From an uncultured Ruminococcus sp. (GTDB lineage Bacteria > Bacillota > Clostridia > Oscillospirales > Acutalibacteraceae), in the NCBI GenBank assembly GCA_902776975.1, contig CACYSI010000019.1:1-39661 (forward strand): DNA of 39,661 nucleotides. Reading direction: 5' to 3'. Of the stretch, positions 7,461 to 17,595 are shown piece after piece. A program made the translations under genes and the position numbers. Below the pieces are notes generated by a model. The model searched no databases, was not told where the DNA came from, and saw nothing but the letters and a program-made list of their open reading frames with translations. Positions within the stretch are counted from its first letter, which is position 1. Every line of letters starts with the position of its first letter.

Positions 7461-7500
7461 TACCTGCCAATTATATAGTCAATAAATATAAAGGCAGGTA
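7461..7500 (+). promoter_or_regulatory. Inverted repeat overlapping the spoIIR ribosome-binding region
   Basis: TACCTGCC (7461-7468) and GGCAGGTA (7493-7500) form a perfect 8-bp inverted repeat with an AT-rich 24-nt loop. The right arm overlaps the only purine-rich stretch in front of the spoIIR TTG codon. In RNA it could hide the ribosome-binding site; in DNA it could be an operator. Neither role is shown. Confidence 0.45.
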
Positions 7501-7506
7501 ATTCTT

Positions 7507-8103
7507 TTGAAGAAATATATCAGTATTCTGGTTGTATCTATCCTATGCTCGGCTATGCTCTTGACGATCCCTTTTTTTGATTCTTGCGCGGACTTATCGG
7601 AGGATGTACTGAGAGTACATATAATAGCCGACTCGGATTCTGCCGCCGACCAGAGCCTAAAGCTATGCGTCAGGGACAGGGTCGTCAGCGAGTGCTCCGC
7701 CTATTATGAGGGCTGTTCGGGCAAGGCTGAGGCTCTGATGATAACAAAAGAGCGGCTGCCCGAGATCGAGACTGCCGCCGCTGATGAGATACGCCGTCAC
7801 GGGTTCAGCTATCCTGTGAGAGCCGAGGTAGGCGAGATGTATTTCAACACACGATACTATGATGATTTTACCATGCCCGCGGGCTGGTACGACTCGCTGA
7901 GGCTGACTATCGGCAGGGGAGAGGGCCGCAACTGGTGGTGCGTGCTGTACCCGACCCTGTGTGTCGGAGCCGCCTGTGACAGTAAGATGCGGGATCAGCT
8001 CGACAGCGGCGAGTATAGGGTGGTTACCGCCGATAAGCTCGACTATCGCTTCAAGGCGGTCGAGATCTTTGAGGATATCGCGGGCTGGTTCAAGAAAAAA
8101 TAA
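7507..8103 (+). CDS. spoIIR: Stage II sporulation protein R
   Basis: SpoIIR is the forespore-made signal that triggers processing of pro-sigma-E by SpoIIGA in the mother cell. The 198-residue protein has an N-terminal hydrophobic signal or anchor (about residues 4-24). Family blocks follow: LRVHIIADSDSAADQSLK, then FNTRYYDDFTMPAGWY, and NWWCVLYPTLC. The start is TTG; no better ATG exists before the signal segment. The Shine-Dalgarno is weak and lies in an inverted repeat. In B. subtilis this gene is under sigma-F control; here it is 55 nt after ispE. It is direct evidence that the organism, or its recent ancestor, sporulates. Confidence 0.93.
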   Translation: MKKYISILVVSILCSAMLLTIPFFDSCADLSEDVLRVHIIADSDSAADQSLKLCVRDRVVSECSAYYEGCSGKAEALMITKERLPEIETAAADEIRRHGFSYPVRAEVGEMYFNTRYYDDFTMPAGWYDSLRLTIGRGEGRNWWCVLYPTLCVGAACDSKMRDQLDSGEYRVVTADKLDYRFKAVEIFEDIAGWFKKK

Positions 8104-8131
8104 TTGTCATTTATCATAAAAGGAGGAAAAT

Positions 8132-11100
8132 ATGCTGCGTTTTGTGCTCGGACGTTCGGGCTACGGAAAAAGCGAATATCTGCGGCGCTTGTTTGCCGAT
8201 CGTGCCCGAGAGGGCGACGGCAAGCTGTTGTTCATAGTGCCCGACCAGATCAGCTTTGAAACCGAGGCGGCATTTCTTGATATGCTCGGACCGTCGCTTT
8301 CACGAGAGATACTCGTGCTCGGCTTCTCGCGTCTGTGCGACTATGTATTTGAGGCTACCGGCAACCGCTTTCTGTCTTTTGCCGACGACGGCATCCGCAA
8401 CATGGTCATCAGCCTGGCTATAGAGCAGGTAAAGGACGGACTCAAGGTGTTTGACAGGCGTTCGAATACTCCCGATACGCGAGAGATCATGCTCTCTGCC
8501 GTCAAAGAGTATAAGAAGTGCTCTATAGATTCAGCCGCTCTTTATCGTACCGCCGAGGCTATGGAAGATGAAAGTCTCAGCGGCAAGCTCGCCGATACCG
8601 CTTTGATATATGACGCGTACAACGCTATCATGGAGCGCAGCTATATGGATCCGCTCGACTCTCTGACCAAGGTCGCCCATCTGCTCAGCGAGCATAAGCT
8701 GTTCGAGGGCTATACCGTGGCTCTTGACGGATTTTACGGCTTTACGGCTCAGGAGTATGATGTGATCGAACGGCTCATGGATATGAGCGGCGAGATGTAT
8801 GTCGCACTCACCGATGACAGCCGTGAGGACAGCTCTCAGCTATTTTACTCGACAAGGCGTACGCGCTCTCGTCTCACACGCATGGCGAAGGATCGCTCCG
8901 TAGATATAGCTCCGATCATCAGGCTCGATATCCCGCGCCGCTTCAGCTCACCTTCGCTCATAGCTCTTGAAGAGAGCATCTACAGGATAGATAAAGAAAA
9001 GTATGAGGATGAGGCTTCCGACGTCACAGTATATCGGGCGTCTGATATATATGACGAATGTGATTTTGTCGCCCGTACTATACGCTCTCTCGTTAAGGAC
9101 GGTTACAGGTACAGGGATATGGCTGTCATATCCCGCAGCGGAGATCAGTATCTCGGTATACTCGATACATATTTCGACAAGTATGATATACGGTATTTTA
9201 TGGACAAGCCGCAGGATATAGACTCTATGCCGCTTGTCAGATTGATTAGCTCAGCGTTCGATATCATAACGAGGGGCTTTGACCGCGAGGATGTGCTCAC
9301 TCTGCTCAAGACGGGGCTGTGCTCATACGGTATAGCCGAGGTGGCGGAGTTTGAGAACTATCTTTTTGTGTGGGATATAAGCGGCAGTAGGTTCTTTGAT
9401 GAGTTTAAGAACGCGCCGTCCGGCTTTGCCGATGAGATGAGCGACGCTGACATAGCGCAGCTCGGCAGGATAGAGGCGCTCAGAGCCGATATTATAGGCA
9501 AGCTGAGACGCTTCGGCAGCGCCGTTAAAGATACCGACGGCAGAGGGATATCAAAGGCGCTGATGAAGCTGCTGTATGACCTTGACTGCGATGATAATAT
9601 CGGCGCTCTGTGCGATAAGCTCGAGAGCGAGGGCGAGCATGACGCCGCCTCCGACCTCATCAGGATGTGGAACGTTCTGTGTGAGATACTCGATAAGATC
9701 GTAGCGGTAATAGGCGATTATTCCGTTTCCGCCAAGCGTTTTTCGGAGCTGCTGAGGACAGATCTGCTCAGCTCCGAGGTCAGCGTTATACCGAGGGGTC
9801 TTGACGAAGTCGACGTCTCAACTGCTGATCGCTCCCTGATATCCGATAAGAAGATCGTTTTCGTCATCGGAGCTTTAGACGGCGAATTTCCCCGAGTGCC
9901 CGTTGAGGCGGGAGTTTTCACCGATGATGAGCGAGTGCGGCTCAGAGATACTTTCGGTCTGCCTCTGTCCGACTCTGTAGAGGAGCTGATAGCAGCCGAG
10001 CGCTACTATGCCTATTCCGCGCTCACCGCGGCGGGAGAGAGGCTGTATGTATCCTTTGCCTCCGCAAACATCAAGGGCGAGGCTTTGACTCCGTCGGATA
10101 TGGTGTCGGAGCTCAGCTCAGTTCTGCCCCGATCTGACTATATCAACTTTGATGAGGTGCCTGTAGAAGAGCGACTCGGCAGCAAGCGCGCTGCGTTCGA
10201 TTATCTCGTGAGAAGATACCGCAGCATTTCACCCGATATACTTGCGTTGAAGGCGTATTTTTCTTCCGATGAAGAGTACGGCGATATCCTGCGCTCGGTC
10301 GAGGATATACTCAGCCGTCGTGTACACCGTATCAAGGACAAGGAGCTTGCCCGCAGATTGTTCGGCGACAGTATGAAGCTCTCTTCGACTAAGATAGACG
10401 TATATCACAAGTGTCCGTTCAGATATTTCTGCGAGTACGGACTGAGAGTCGGCGAGCGCCGCAAGGCGGCTGTGGACGCGCTTGAGTACGGCACGCTGAT
10501 GCATTATATATTTGAGAGCTTCTTCGGCGGATATTCGAGAGACGAGTATACCGCCATGGATGAGCCGCAGGTAGCTGATATCATCTCGGATATCCTCGAT
10601 GAGTATACGGTCAGCCATTTCGGAGGGCTCGAGGACAAGTCGGGCAGATTCATCTATCTGCTCATGCGTACCAAGTCTACCGCGGTAAAGCTGGTTTTAC
10701 ATATGATAGAAGAGCTCAGACACAGCGATTTTATCCCCGTTGACTTTGAGCTGGGAGTAGGTGAGGATATCCCCGCGTATAACGTGGAGCTGGGCGAAGG
10801 TCTGAGCCTTACCGTGCGCGGCAGCGTCGACCGTGTTGACCGCTGTGACGCGGACGGCGTCAGCTATATCCGCGTTGTGGATTATAAGACCGGTACCAAG
10901 GATTTCAACATCAACGATATACTCTACGGTCTTAATCTGCAGATGTTCATATATATGTACGCTATCAGGGAGAACGGCGGCGACCGCTACGGTGAGATAA
11001 CACCTGCGGGAGTGCTGTATATGCCGGCGGTATCGCCTACGGTATCAGCCGATCCCGATACTCCCGAAGATAAATTACAAAAGGAATTAATGAAAAAGTA

Positions 11101-11485
11101 CGCCATGAAGGGCGTGGTGCTCAACAGCGCCGATATCATCGAGCATATGGAGCACGGCGGCAGAGGAGTCTATATCCCCGCCAAGCTCAAGGACGGCGCT
11201 GTAGCGGCTAGCGCAGACAGCTTAGCCACGCTGGAGCAGCTCGGAGCGATATTCAGACGCATAGACGTTCTGACCTCGCAGATGGCGCTGTCGCTGTATG
11301 ACGGCGACGTTGCCGCCAAACCCTTGAAGGGTGATCGCTACGACGGATGCGCCTACTGCGCGTATAGGTCGGTATGCCTCAGGGAGGATGACGATCCCTG
11401 CAGAGAGGCTGAGACCAAGTCAGCCGACGAGGTATATGACGAACTTATGAGAGAGGGGGAGCAGGATGGCACGCAATTGGACTGA
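8132..11485 (+). CDS. addB: ATP-dependent helicase/nuclease subunit B
   Basis: AddB pairs with AddA to resect double-strand breaks for recombination, stopping at Chi-like sites. The 1117-residue protein has Walker A GRSGYGKS at 7-14 and a RecB-type nuclease domain with VDYKTG (Asp917, Lys919). Four cysteines, Cys761 and Cys1073-x2-Cys1076-x5-Cys1082, match the spacing of the iron-sulfur cluster in B. subtilis AddB. The helicase-like middle lacks a complete set of UvrD motifs, as is normal for AddB, which recognises Chi. GGAGG precedes the ATG. It overlaps addA by 20 nt. Length is close to the usual 1150. Confidence 0.96.
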   Translation: MLRFVLGRSGYGKSEYLRRLFADRAREGDGKLLFIVPDQISFETEAAFLDMLGPSLSREILVLGFSRLCDYVFEATGNRFLSFADDGIRNMVISLAIEQVKDGLKVFDRRSNTPDTREIMLSAVKEYKKCSIDSAALYRTAEAMEDESLSGKLADTALIYDAYNAIMERSYMDPLDSLTKVAHLLSEHKLFEGYTVALDGFYGFTAQEYDVIERLMDMSGEMYVALTDDSREDSSQLFYSTRRTRSRLTRMAKDRSVDIAPIIRLDIPRRFSSPSLIALEESIYRIDKEKYEDEASDVTVYRASDIYDECDFVARTIRSLVKDGYRYRDMAVISRSGDQYLGILDTYFDKYDIRYFMDKPQDIDSMPLVRLISSAFDIITRGFDREDVLTLLKTGLCSYGIAEVAEFENYLFVWDISGSRFFDEFKNAPSGFADEMSDADIAQLGRIEALRADIIGKLRRFGSAVKDTDGRGISKALMKLLYDLDCDDNIGALCDKLESEGEHDAASDLIRMWNVLCEILDKIVAVIGDYSVSAKRFSELLRTDLLSSEVSVIPRGLDEVDVSTADRSLISDKKIVFVIGALDGEFPRVPVEAGVFTDDERVRLRDTFGLPLSDSVEELIAAERYYAYSALTAAGERLYVSFASANIKGEALTPSDMVSELSSVLPRSDYINFDEVPVEERLGSKRAAFDYLVRRYRSISPDILALKAYFSSDEEYGDILRSVEDILSRRVHRIKDKELARRLFGDSMKLSSTKIDVYHKCPFRYFCEYGLRVGERRKAAVDALEYGTLMHYIFESFFGGYSRDEYTAMDEPQVADIISDILDEYTVSHFGGLEDKSGRFIYLLMRTKSTAVKLVLHMIEELRHSDFIPVDFELGVGEDIPAYNVELGEGLSLTVRGSVDRVDRCDADGVSYIRVVDYKTGTKDFNINDILYGLNLQMFIYMYAIRENGGDRYGEITPAGVLYMPAVSPTVSADPDTPEDKLQKELMKKYAMKGVVLNSADIIEHMEHGGRGVYIPAKLKDGAVAASADSLATLEQLGAIFRRIDVLTSQMALSLYDGDVAAKPLKGDRYDGCAYCAYRSVCLREDDDPCREAETKSADEVYDELMREGEQDGTQLD

Positions 11486-14400
11486 TAATCAGCTCGACGC
11501 GATCAACGCGCGCGGAGGCTGTGTCATTGTTTCAGCCGCGGCGGGCTCCGGTAAGACGGCTGTGCTTGTAGAGAGAGTCATCCGTCTTATCACCGATACC
11601 GAAAACGGCGTGGACGCCGACAGACTGCTGGTAGTCACATATACCCGCAAGGCGGCTGCCGAGCTCCGTACCAGACTGAGAGAGGCTCTTAGCGAGTGCA
11701 TACACCGTGATCCCTCCAACGCTTTTTTGATAAGACAGCAGAGCCTGTTGAGCAAGGCTCAGATATCTACGGTAGATTCGTTCTGTATGTCGCTTGTCAG
11801 AGAGTACTATTATCTGCTCGATGTAGACCGTAATATACGCATAGCCGATGACGGCGAGCTGAAAGTCCTGAGAGCAGACGCTATGCGGCTGACCCTCGAC
11901 AGCCTGTATGCGGAGGCTGATCCTAAGTTCCACAGGCTTGTAGATACCTTCGCTACTGCCCGTGACGACAGCCGTTTGGAGGACAATATCTTCAAGCTGT
12001 ACGACTTTTTACGTTCGCATCCGTTCCCCTCGCGCTGGATGGATGAGAAGCTCTCGTACTATACCGATTTTACCGATGTTTCCGATACAGTCTGGGGCAG
12101 GATAATCGGCGAGTATATCAAAGAGGCTGTAGACTATCTGCGTATGCTGTGCGAGAGAGGACTCGACACGATAGCGCTTGACGATAAGCTGTACGCCAAT
12201 CTGTTTGAGCTTTTTGACAGATATAGGATATTTGTTGAGCGTCTGACCGCTGCAGTTACGGACGGCGGCTGGGATGATATACGTTTGGTGCTGACATCGT
12301 TTGAAGCGGGTAAGTTCAATACACCTAAGGGCTACAAGGATCATCCGCTCAAGATAGCCGCGGCGTCTGCTCGCGATACCTTCAAGGACACCGTCAAGAC
12401 TCTGTCTAAGCTCTACTCTCAGGATGCCGCCATGTGCCTGTATGATATCGAGAGGCTCAAAGATTACGCAGAGCAGATATTCAAGGCGGCGCGTGAGTTC
12501 GAAAAGAACTTTTCAGCCCTCAAAAAGGAGCGAGGCGTAGCGGATTACTCCGATATCGAGCATTGGGCGCTCAGACTCGTCATAGACGAAGAGACCTTGG
12601 AGCGAACCGCCGCGGCTCAGGAGATAGCCGCGCGCTTTGACTGCATCATGGTTGACGAGTATCAGGACGCCAACGAGGTGCAGGACACATTTTTCAAGGC
12701 TGTATCCCGTAATGAAGACAACCTCTTTGTGGTAGGCGACGTAAAGCAGAGTATCTACGGCTTTCGTCAGGCTATGCCCGAATTATTCTTGAAAAGAAAA
12801 AACACTTCGACTCTGTATGACCGTAACGATCCTGTATATCCCGCTAAGATAATTCTTGAAAAGAATTTCAGAAGCGATAAAGAAGTACTCGCCGCAGCCA
12901 ATTTCTTCTTCTCCAAGCTCATGTCGCCTCAGGTCGGCGATATAGATTATAACGAAGAAGAGCGCCTCTTCGCGGGCGCTGAGTACGAGCCTCAGTCCGA
13001 GCCCGCGGCAGAGCTGGATATCATAGATAAGGACAGCTCCGGCGAGGATGACGCCGCGGTAGCCGAGGCTCGGTTCATCGCAGAGCGCATACTGACTCTT
13101 GTGTCTGAGGGCTACAGGGTCAAGGACGGCGATTTATACCGACCCGCGACCTTCAGCGACTTTGCCGTGCTCATGCGCAACCTGTCCGGTTACGGCGCGG
13201 TATACCGCGAGGTGTTCGAGCAGTACGGCATACACGCTCACTCAGAGAGCAAAGCCGGATTTCTCGGAGCGAGGGAGATCATGCTCATCACCAACTTCCT
13301 CAGAGTAATCAACAATCCCGCTCTCGATATAGAACTTCTCTCTGTGTTGATGAGCCCGGTGTTCGCCTTTGACGAGGATGATCTGACGCGTATTCGCTTA
13401 AGACTTCGTAAGGGCTCTCTGTACGCGGCGGTGACTCTGGATGCCGAGAGCGGCGACCCCAAGAGCAAGGCGTTTTTGAAAACGTTGTCATATTATCGTG
13501 AGCTGTCAGTGACTATGCCGCTGTATAAGCTGATAACCGTCATATATGAGCGCTCATCCTTCATGTCGCTGGTGTCGGCGACAGACAGCTCGGGCGGCGC
13601 GTCGGCTAATCTGCGTATGCTGCTCGACTATGCCCGAACATATGAGTCGAACACCCATCGCGGCTTAGGCGGTTTTGTCAGCTATCTTGACCGCCTTGTT
13701 GAAGAAGGCTCAGATCTGCCGTCGGCGGCGTCCGAGAGTGGAGGTGACTTCGGCGTAGAGCTGATGACCGTTCACGCATCAAAGGGGCTTGAGTTCCCCG
13801 TGTGTATCGTCGCTAACACTGCGCGCAGGATGAACTCCGATACCACCAAAGCGGTGTTGTTACACTCGCGTTACGGCTACGCTCAAAAGCTGTATGATCC
13901 CGCACTTTCGGCAAGCTACAACACCATGCCGCGCACGGCTATATCCATGGAGATAGCCAGGGATGAGATGAGCGAGGAGCTGCGTATCCTGTATGTCGCC
14001 ATGACCAGAGCTAAACAAAAGCTGATCATGGTATCTACTCCGTCGAGAGGTGCCGCGAGCCATATAGCCACAGCCGCTAAGAAGCTCGCCGGACAGCGTG
14101 AGATATCGCCGTTCGCCGTGCGTTCTGCAGGCTCTCTGTCAGAGTGGATAGTGATGTGCGCCCTGCTGCATCCCGACGGAAAGTCTCTGCGCGATCATGC
14201 CGGAGTAGAGGCTGACTATGAGCCCGACAGCGATTTTCGCTTTGCCTGTAGGGTGATAGATACTCCGTTCGATCAGGGCGAGCCCGCGGATGAAGCCGAG
14301 AGCCGACATATCCCCGAGCCGAATGCCAAGATAATCGAGCTTTTGGAGGCTGACGCGGCATACCGTTATCCTTATGATGAACTCAGCGGTCTGCCCGCTA

Positions 14401-15008
14401 AGGTGGCAGCGTCAACACTTGCCCACAGCTTTGCGGATAAGACCTACGACAGATATCTCTCGAGACCTGCCTTTATGCAGGATGAAAAGCTCACCTCAGC
14501 CGAAAAGGGCACGGCTCTGCACGCCTTTATGCAGTACGCCGATTTTGCGGCGGCGAGAGAGGATATAAAAGCCGAGCTCGACAGGCTCACCGAGAGTGGA
14601 TATCTTACCCGTCATCAGGCTGACAGCATCGATCTCGGCAGAGCCTCGGGATTCATCAACAGTCCTCTTGTCACACGCTGTTTAAGCTCAGACAGAGTAT
14701 TTAAGGAGTATCGTTTCAACATAACCATACCTGCCGCCAAGGTCGATCCCGATATCGATCCGCGTTTTGCCGATGAGCCGATCATCCTGCAGGGCGCCGT
14801 GGATCTCGCTTTTGTCGAGGACGGTCGTCTTGTGATCGTAGACTACAAGACCGACAGAGTAAAAGAGCCTTCTCAGCTCGCTCTCATGTATTCGGCTCAG
14901 CTCATGCTGTATAAAGACGCTCTCGAACAGTGTCTCGGTCTGCCTGTCAAGGAGTGCGTGATATACTCAGTCAGACACAGCGCTGAGGTTTCGGTTTATT
15001 CGGATTGA
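11466..15008 (+). CDS. addA: ATP-dependent helicase/nuclease subunit A
   Basis: AddA is the UvrD-type motor and 3'-strand nuclease of the AddAB complex. In the 1180-residue protein, Walker A AAAGSGKT is at 24-31 and motif II VDEYQDAN begins at 396. GDVKQSIYGFR, NFRSD, MTVHASKGLEFP and LYVAMTRAKQKL follow as motifs III to VI. The C-terminal nuclease shows GTALHAFMQ and VDYKTD (Asp1126, Lys1128). The ATG lies inside the end of addB with GGGGGAG just ahead, so the two are coupled. A strong terminator begins 10 nt after the stop and closes the run that starts at the Lrp gene. Confidence 0.97.
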   Translation: MARNWTDNQLDAINARGGCVIVSAAAGSGKTAVLVERVIRLITDTENGVDADRLLVVTYTRKAAAELRTRLREALSECIHRDPSNAFLIRQQSLLSKAQISTVDSFCMSLVREYYYLLDVDRNIRIADDGELKVLRADAMRLTLDSLYAEADPKFHRLVDTFATARDDSRLEDNIFKLYDFLRSHPFPSRWMDEKLSYYTDFTDVSDTVWGRIIGEYIKEAVDYLRMLCERGLDTIALDDKLYANLFELFDRYRIFVERLTAAVTDGGWDDIRLVLTSFEAGKFNTPKGYKDHPLKIAAASARDTFKDTVKTLSKLYSQDAAMCLYDIERLKDYAEQIFKAAREFEKNFSALKKERGVADYSDIEHWALRLVIDEETLERTAAAQEIAARFDCIMVDEYQDANEVQDTFFKAVSRNEDNLFVVGDVKQSIYGFRQAMPELFLKRKNTSTLYDRNDPVYPAKIILEKNFRSDKEVLAAANFFFSKLMSPQVGDIDYNEEERLFAGAEYEPQSEPAAELDIIDKDSSGEDDAAVAEARFIAERILTLVSEGYRVKDGDLYRPATFSDFAVLMRNLSGYGAVYREVFEQYGIHAHSESKAGFLGAREIMLITNFLRVINNPALDIELLSVLMSPVFAFDEDDLTRIRLRLRKGSLYAAVTLDAESGDPKSKAFLKTLSYYRELSVTMPLYKLITVIYERSSFMSLVSATDSSGGASANLRMLLDYARTYESNTHRGLGGFVSYLDRLVEEGSDLPSAASESGGDFGVELMTVHASKGLEFPVCIVANTARRMNSDTTKAVLLHSRYGYAQKLYDPALSASYNTMPRTAISMEIARDEMSEELRILYVAMTRAKQKLIMVSTPSRGAASHIATAAKKLAGQREISPFAVRSAGSLSEWIVMCALLHPDGKSLRDHAGVEADYEPDSDFRFACRVIDTPFDQGEPADEAESRHIPEPNAKIIELLEADAAYRYPYDELSGLPAKVAASTLAHSFADKTYDRYLSRPAFMQDEKLTSAEKGTALHAFMQYADFAAAREDIKAELDRLTESGYLTRHQADSIDLGRASGFINSPLVTRCLSSDRVFKEYRFNITIPAAKVDPDIDPRFADEPIILQGAVDLAFVEDGRLVIVDYKTDRVKEPSQLALMYSAQLMLYKDALEQCLGLPVKECVIYSVRHSAEVSVYSD

Positions 15009-15017
15009 TAAAGATAA

Positions 15018-15057
15018 AAATCACCCTGTCTTCGGTTGAAAACAGGGTGATTTTTTT
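15018..15057. terminator. Bidirectional terminator between addA and the convergent operon
   Basis: AAATCACCCTGT (15018-15029) pairs with ACAGGGTGATTT (15042-15053) in a perfect 12-bp stem. Seven T residues follow on the plus strand and an A-rich run precedes it, so it can work in both directions. It lies between convergent genes ending at 15008 and 15084. Confidence 0.92.
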
Positions 15058-15083
15058 ATTATGTTAGGTTTTATCAAGAGCAT

Positions 15084-15992
15084 TTACTGCTTGGGCGTGA
15101 TATCTACATGCGTGTGACTGTCGCTTCTGACTGTCTTTACGTCATACTTGTATTCTTTGCCGTTGTCCGTTATCGTCATCACTGCGGAGCCTTGCTTTTT
15201 GACCTTTACGTCGACATAACCTTCTTCCGGTATCGTGATGGTCGCCTCTCCGAACGAGCTGTCATCAAAAGATACAACCGCGTTTTCCGAGAACTTAGGC
15301 TCATCGGGCAGAGGCATCTTCACACCGGTCTCCATCCCTCCGCCTGTGAAGTACATGACCGCCATAACGATGAGCGCCGCTATGACGACTCCGCCTCCCG
15401 CGAGACGATACTTCCAACCTTTGAAGAAAACCGCGAGATACAGCGCTATCTGACCGAAGCAGAACAGCACGGATATCAGATGACTCGGAAAGTCATAGAT
15501 AAGTATGTTGGTCAGAAAACCCCAGCCGAAAAAGGCGAGCGCGAGGTTGACCGGAGTCAGTATCAGCAGGCTCAGCCAGTTGCCTTTTTTCAGGTACCAT
15601 CCCGCAAATGCCATCGGAAAGGTCAAGAGCGTCCAGTAAAACCACGTACGGTAGTACATGAACAGCGACCATCCCATATACGAGAAGGGGACCTGTATCA
15701 GATAGATCAGCGGCTGACTTATGAGGAAAAACACAAAGGTCTTGAGCGCCGATTCGAGAGGCTTCTTGCAGTTGGTCATGATGATGATTGCAAAGAATAT
15801 CCAAGCCTCAAACGTGGTCCCCATCTCGCGAAACGAGGTGTTGTCAAAGATAGGTAGGATCAGAAATATCGCTGTCACTACAGCTGTAGCTACGGCAAAG
15901 ATGATGACCTTTATCCAGCTCATGTTTATTCCGAAGAAGAGCTTGTTCGCGCATCTTCGGAAAATGTTGTTATTGTTATCTGTCTCGGTCAT
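15084..15992 (-). CDS. Multi-pass membrane protein of unknown function
   Basis: I do not recognise this 302-residue protein. It has a short charged N-terminus and about seven hydrophobic segments between residues 25 and 220. The Trp- and Phe-rich stretches include FAGWYLKKGNWLSLL. A C-terminal domain of about 80 residues (about 220-302), rich in beta-like alternation and lysine, probably lies outside the membrane. AGGTGA precedes the ATG. It is the last gene of a minus-strand operon, 19 nt after the COG2509-type flavoprotein, and ends at the bidirectional terminator. Nothing in the sequence links it mechanistically to the flavoproteins. Confidence 0.75.
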   Translation of the reverse strand: MTETDNNNNIFRRCANKLFFGINMSWIKVIIFAVATAVVTAIFLILPIFDNTSFREMGTTFEAWIFFAIIIMTNCKKPLESALKTFVFFLISQPLIYLIQVPFSYMGWSLFMYYRTWFYWTLLTFPMAFAGWYLKKGNWLSLLILTPVNLALAFFGWGFLTNILIYDFPSHLISVLFCFGQIALYLAVFFKGWKYRLAGGGVVIAALIVMAVMYFTGGGMETGVKMPLPDEPKFSENAVVSFDDSSFGEATITIPEEGYVDVKVKKQGSAVMTITDNGKEYKYDVKTVRSDSHTHVDITPKQ

Positions 15993-16011
15993 ATTATTGA
16001 GTCACCTGCAT

Positions 16012-17595
16012 TTATTCAACGATTATTTTTTCTGCGACCTTGATGCCGTCTACCGCGGCGGATACAATGCCGCCCGCGTAGCCCGCGCCCTCGCCGCAGG
16101 GGTACAGTCCTCTCAGGCGCACGCTCTGCATATCTTCGCCCCTGACTATGCGTATGGGGGACGAGCTGCGGCTCTCTACAGCTGTCAAAACAGAGTCGGG
16201 ATGATCAAAGCCCTTAAGCCTGTGTCCTATCATCGGCAGAGCCTCACGCAGAGCTTCCGTCACAAATCCCGGCAGAACGCGGTCTATATCCGCAAAGTGT
16301 GTGCCGGGCTTATAGCTCGGCATGACCTCGCCGAAGCGTGTCGACTTTTTGCAGTCCAAAAAATCACCGGCTCTGACAACGGGAGCGATGTAGCCGCCGC
16401 CACCCTCGATGTAGGCTTTGCGTTCAAGCTCGCGCTGCAGGTACATACCTTTGAGAGCGTGTTCGCCCTGTATATCGTCGGGGGTCACTGTCACCAACAG
16501 CGCAGAGTTTGAGTTGACTTTATCGCGCGCGAACTCACTCATGCCGTTTGTGACTATGCTCTCGGGTTCGCTCTGAGCCGCTACTACCGTGCCGCCCGGA
16601 CACATACAGAAGGTGTATACTCCTCTGCCGTCTTTGAGGTGTACGCTCTGTTTATAGTAAGCGGCGGGCAGGCTTTTGTATGCCTCGCCGTACTGCGAGC
16701 GGTCTATTCGCTCGCGCAGATGCTCGATGCGTACTCCGACAGAGAAGGGCTTTGGCTCTGTATATATGCCCATGTCGTGGATGAGCTCAAAGGTATCTCT
16801 CGCGCTGTGACCTACAGCGAGGACAAGATCGGAACATTCTATGAGCCTTCTCGTTCCTTTATGTTCTACCTCGGCTGCGGTGACTGCGCCGTCCCGAGTC
16901 TTTATGCCTGTCAGTTTTGTGTCAAAAAAGATGTCCGCTCCGAGCGCGATAAGCTCCGCTCGGATGCTTTTGACCGTTTCTTTGAGCTTGTCCGTGCCTA
17001 TATGAGGTTTGGCGTCGTACAGTATCTCTTCGGGAGCGCCGTGAGCGGCAAATTCGATCAGCACCTTACGCGCTCTGCCGTCCTTGGTTCCCGTATTCAG
17101 CTTGCCGTCTGAAAAGGTTCCCGCGCCGCCCTCGCCGAACTGTACGTTGCACTCGGTGTTCAGTACGGCTTTATCCCACATAGCCTGTACGACCTTGCTG
17201 CGTTCCTCTACCTTGGAGCCGCGCTCTATCAGTATGGGTCTGATACCGCTCTGAGCCAGCGTCAGCGCGCAGAACAGTCCCGCGGGACCGCTGCCTACGA
17301 TCAGCGGACGCTTGCTTTTATCCTTAGGGGTCAGCGGGATATATTTATATTCTTCGGCTATAGCGGAATACTTGCTCTTTGACTTGCTTACAGCGGATTT
17401 TTCATTTATGTTCAGATGTACGTCAACGCTCGTCACATATCGTATATCGTCTTTGTGACGCGCGTCTATCGAGCGGCGGTACAAAGAGGCTTTTTCGATA
17501 GCCTGTTCGGATATCCTCAGCTCTTTCGCGCAGGCTCTTTTGATGTCGCTGTCCGTATAGTCAAGCGGCAGCTTGATGTTGCTCAGTCTTATCAT
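16012..17595 (-). CDS. FAD-dependent dehydrogenase, COG2509 type
   Basis: A 527-residue soluble flavoprotein. An N-terminal domain of about 95 residues precedes the dinucleotide motif GSGPAG at 101-106 (LIVGSGPAGLFCALTLA). GEGGAGTFSDGKLNTGT lies near 155-170, and the end carries LYPCGEGAGYAGGIVSAAVDG, typical of the FAD-contacting C-terminus. This matches the widespread uncharacterised COG2509 family, whose substrate is unknown. Its start overlaps the stop of the next upstream gene by 4 nt, so the two flavoproteins are co-translated. Oxidation or reduction of a small ring compound is possible but not shown. Confidence 0.85.
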   Translation of the reverse strand: MIRLSNIKLPLDYTDSDIKRACAKELRISEQAIEKASLYRRSIDARHKDDIRYVTSVDVHLNINEKSAVSKSKSKYSAIAEEYKYIPLTPKDKSKRPLIVGSGPAGLFCALTLAQSGIRPILIERGSKVEERSKVVQAMWDKAVLNTECNVQFGEGGAGTFSDGKLNTGTKDGRARKVLIEFAAHGAPEEILYDAKPHIGTDKLKETVKSIRAELIALGADIFFDTKLTGIKTRDGAVTAAEVEHKGTRRLIECSDLVLAVGHSARDTFELIHDMGIYTEPKPFSVGVRIEHLRERIDRSQYGEAYKSLPAAYYKQSVHLKDGRGVYTFCMCPGGTVVAAQSEPESIVTNGMSEFARDKVNSNSALLVTVTPDDIQGEHALKGMYLQRELERKAYIEGGGGYIAPVVRAGDFLDCKKSTRFGEVMPSYKPGTHFADIDRVLPGFVTEALREALPMIGHRLKGFDHPDSVLTAVESRSSSPIRIVRGEDMQSVRLRGLYPCGEGAGYAGGIVSAAVDGIKVAEKIIVE

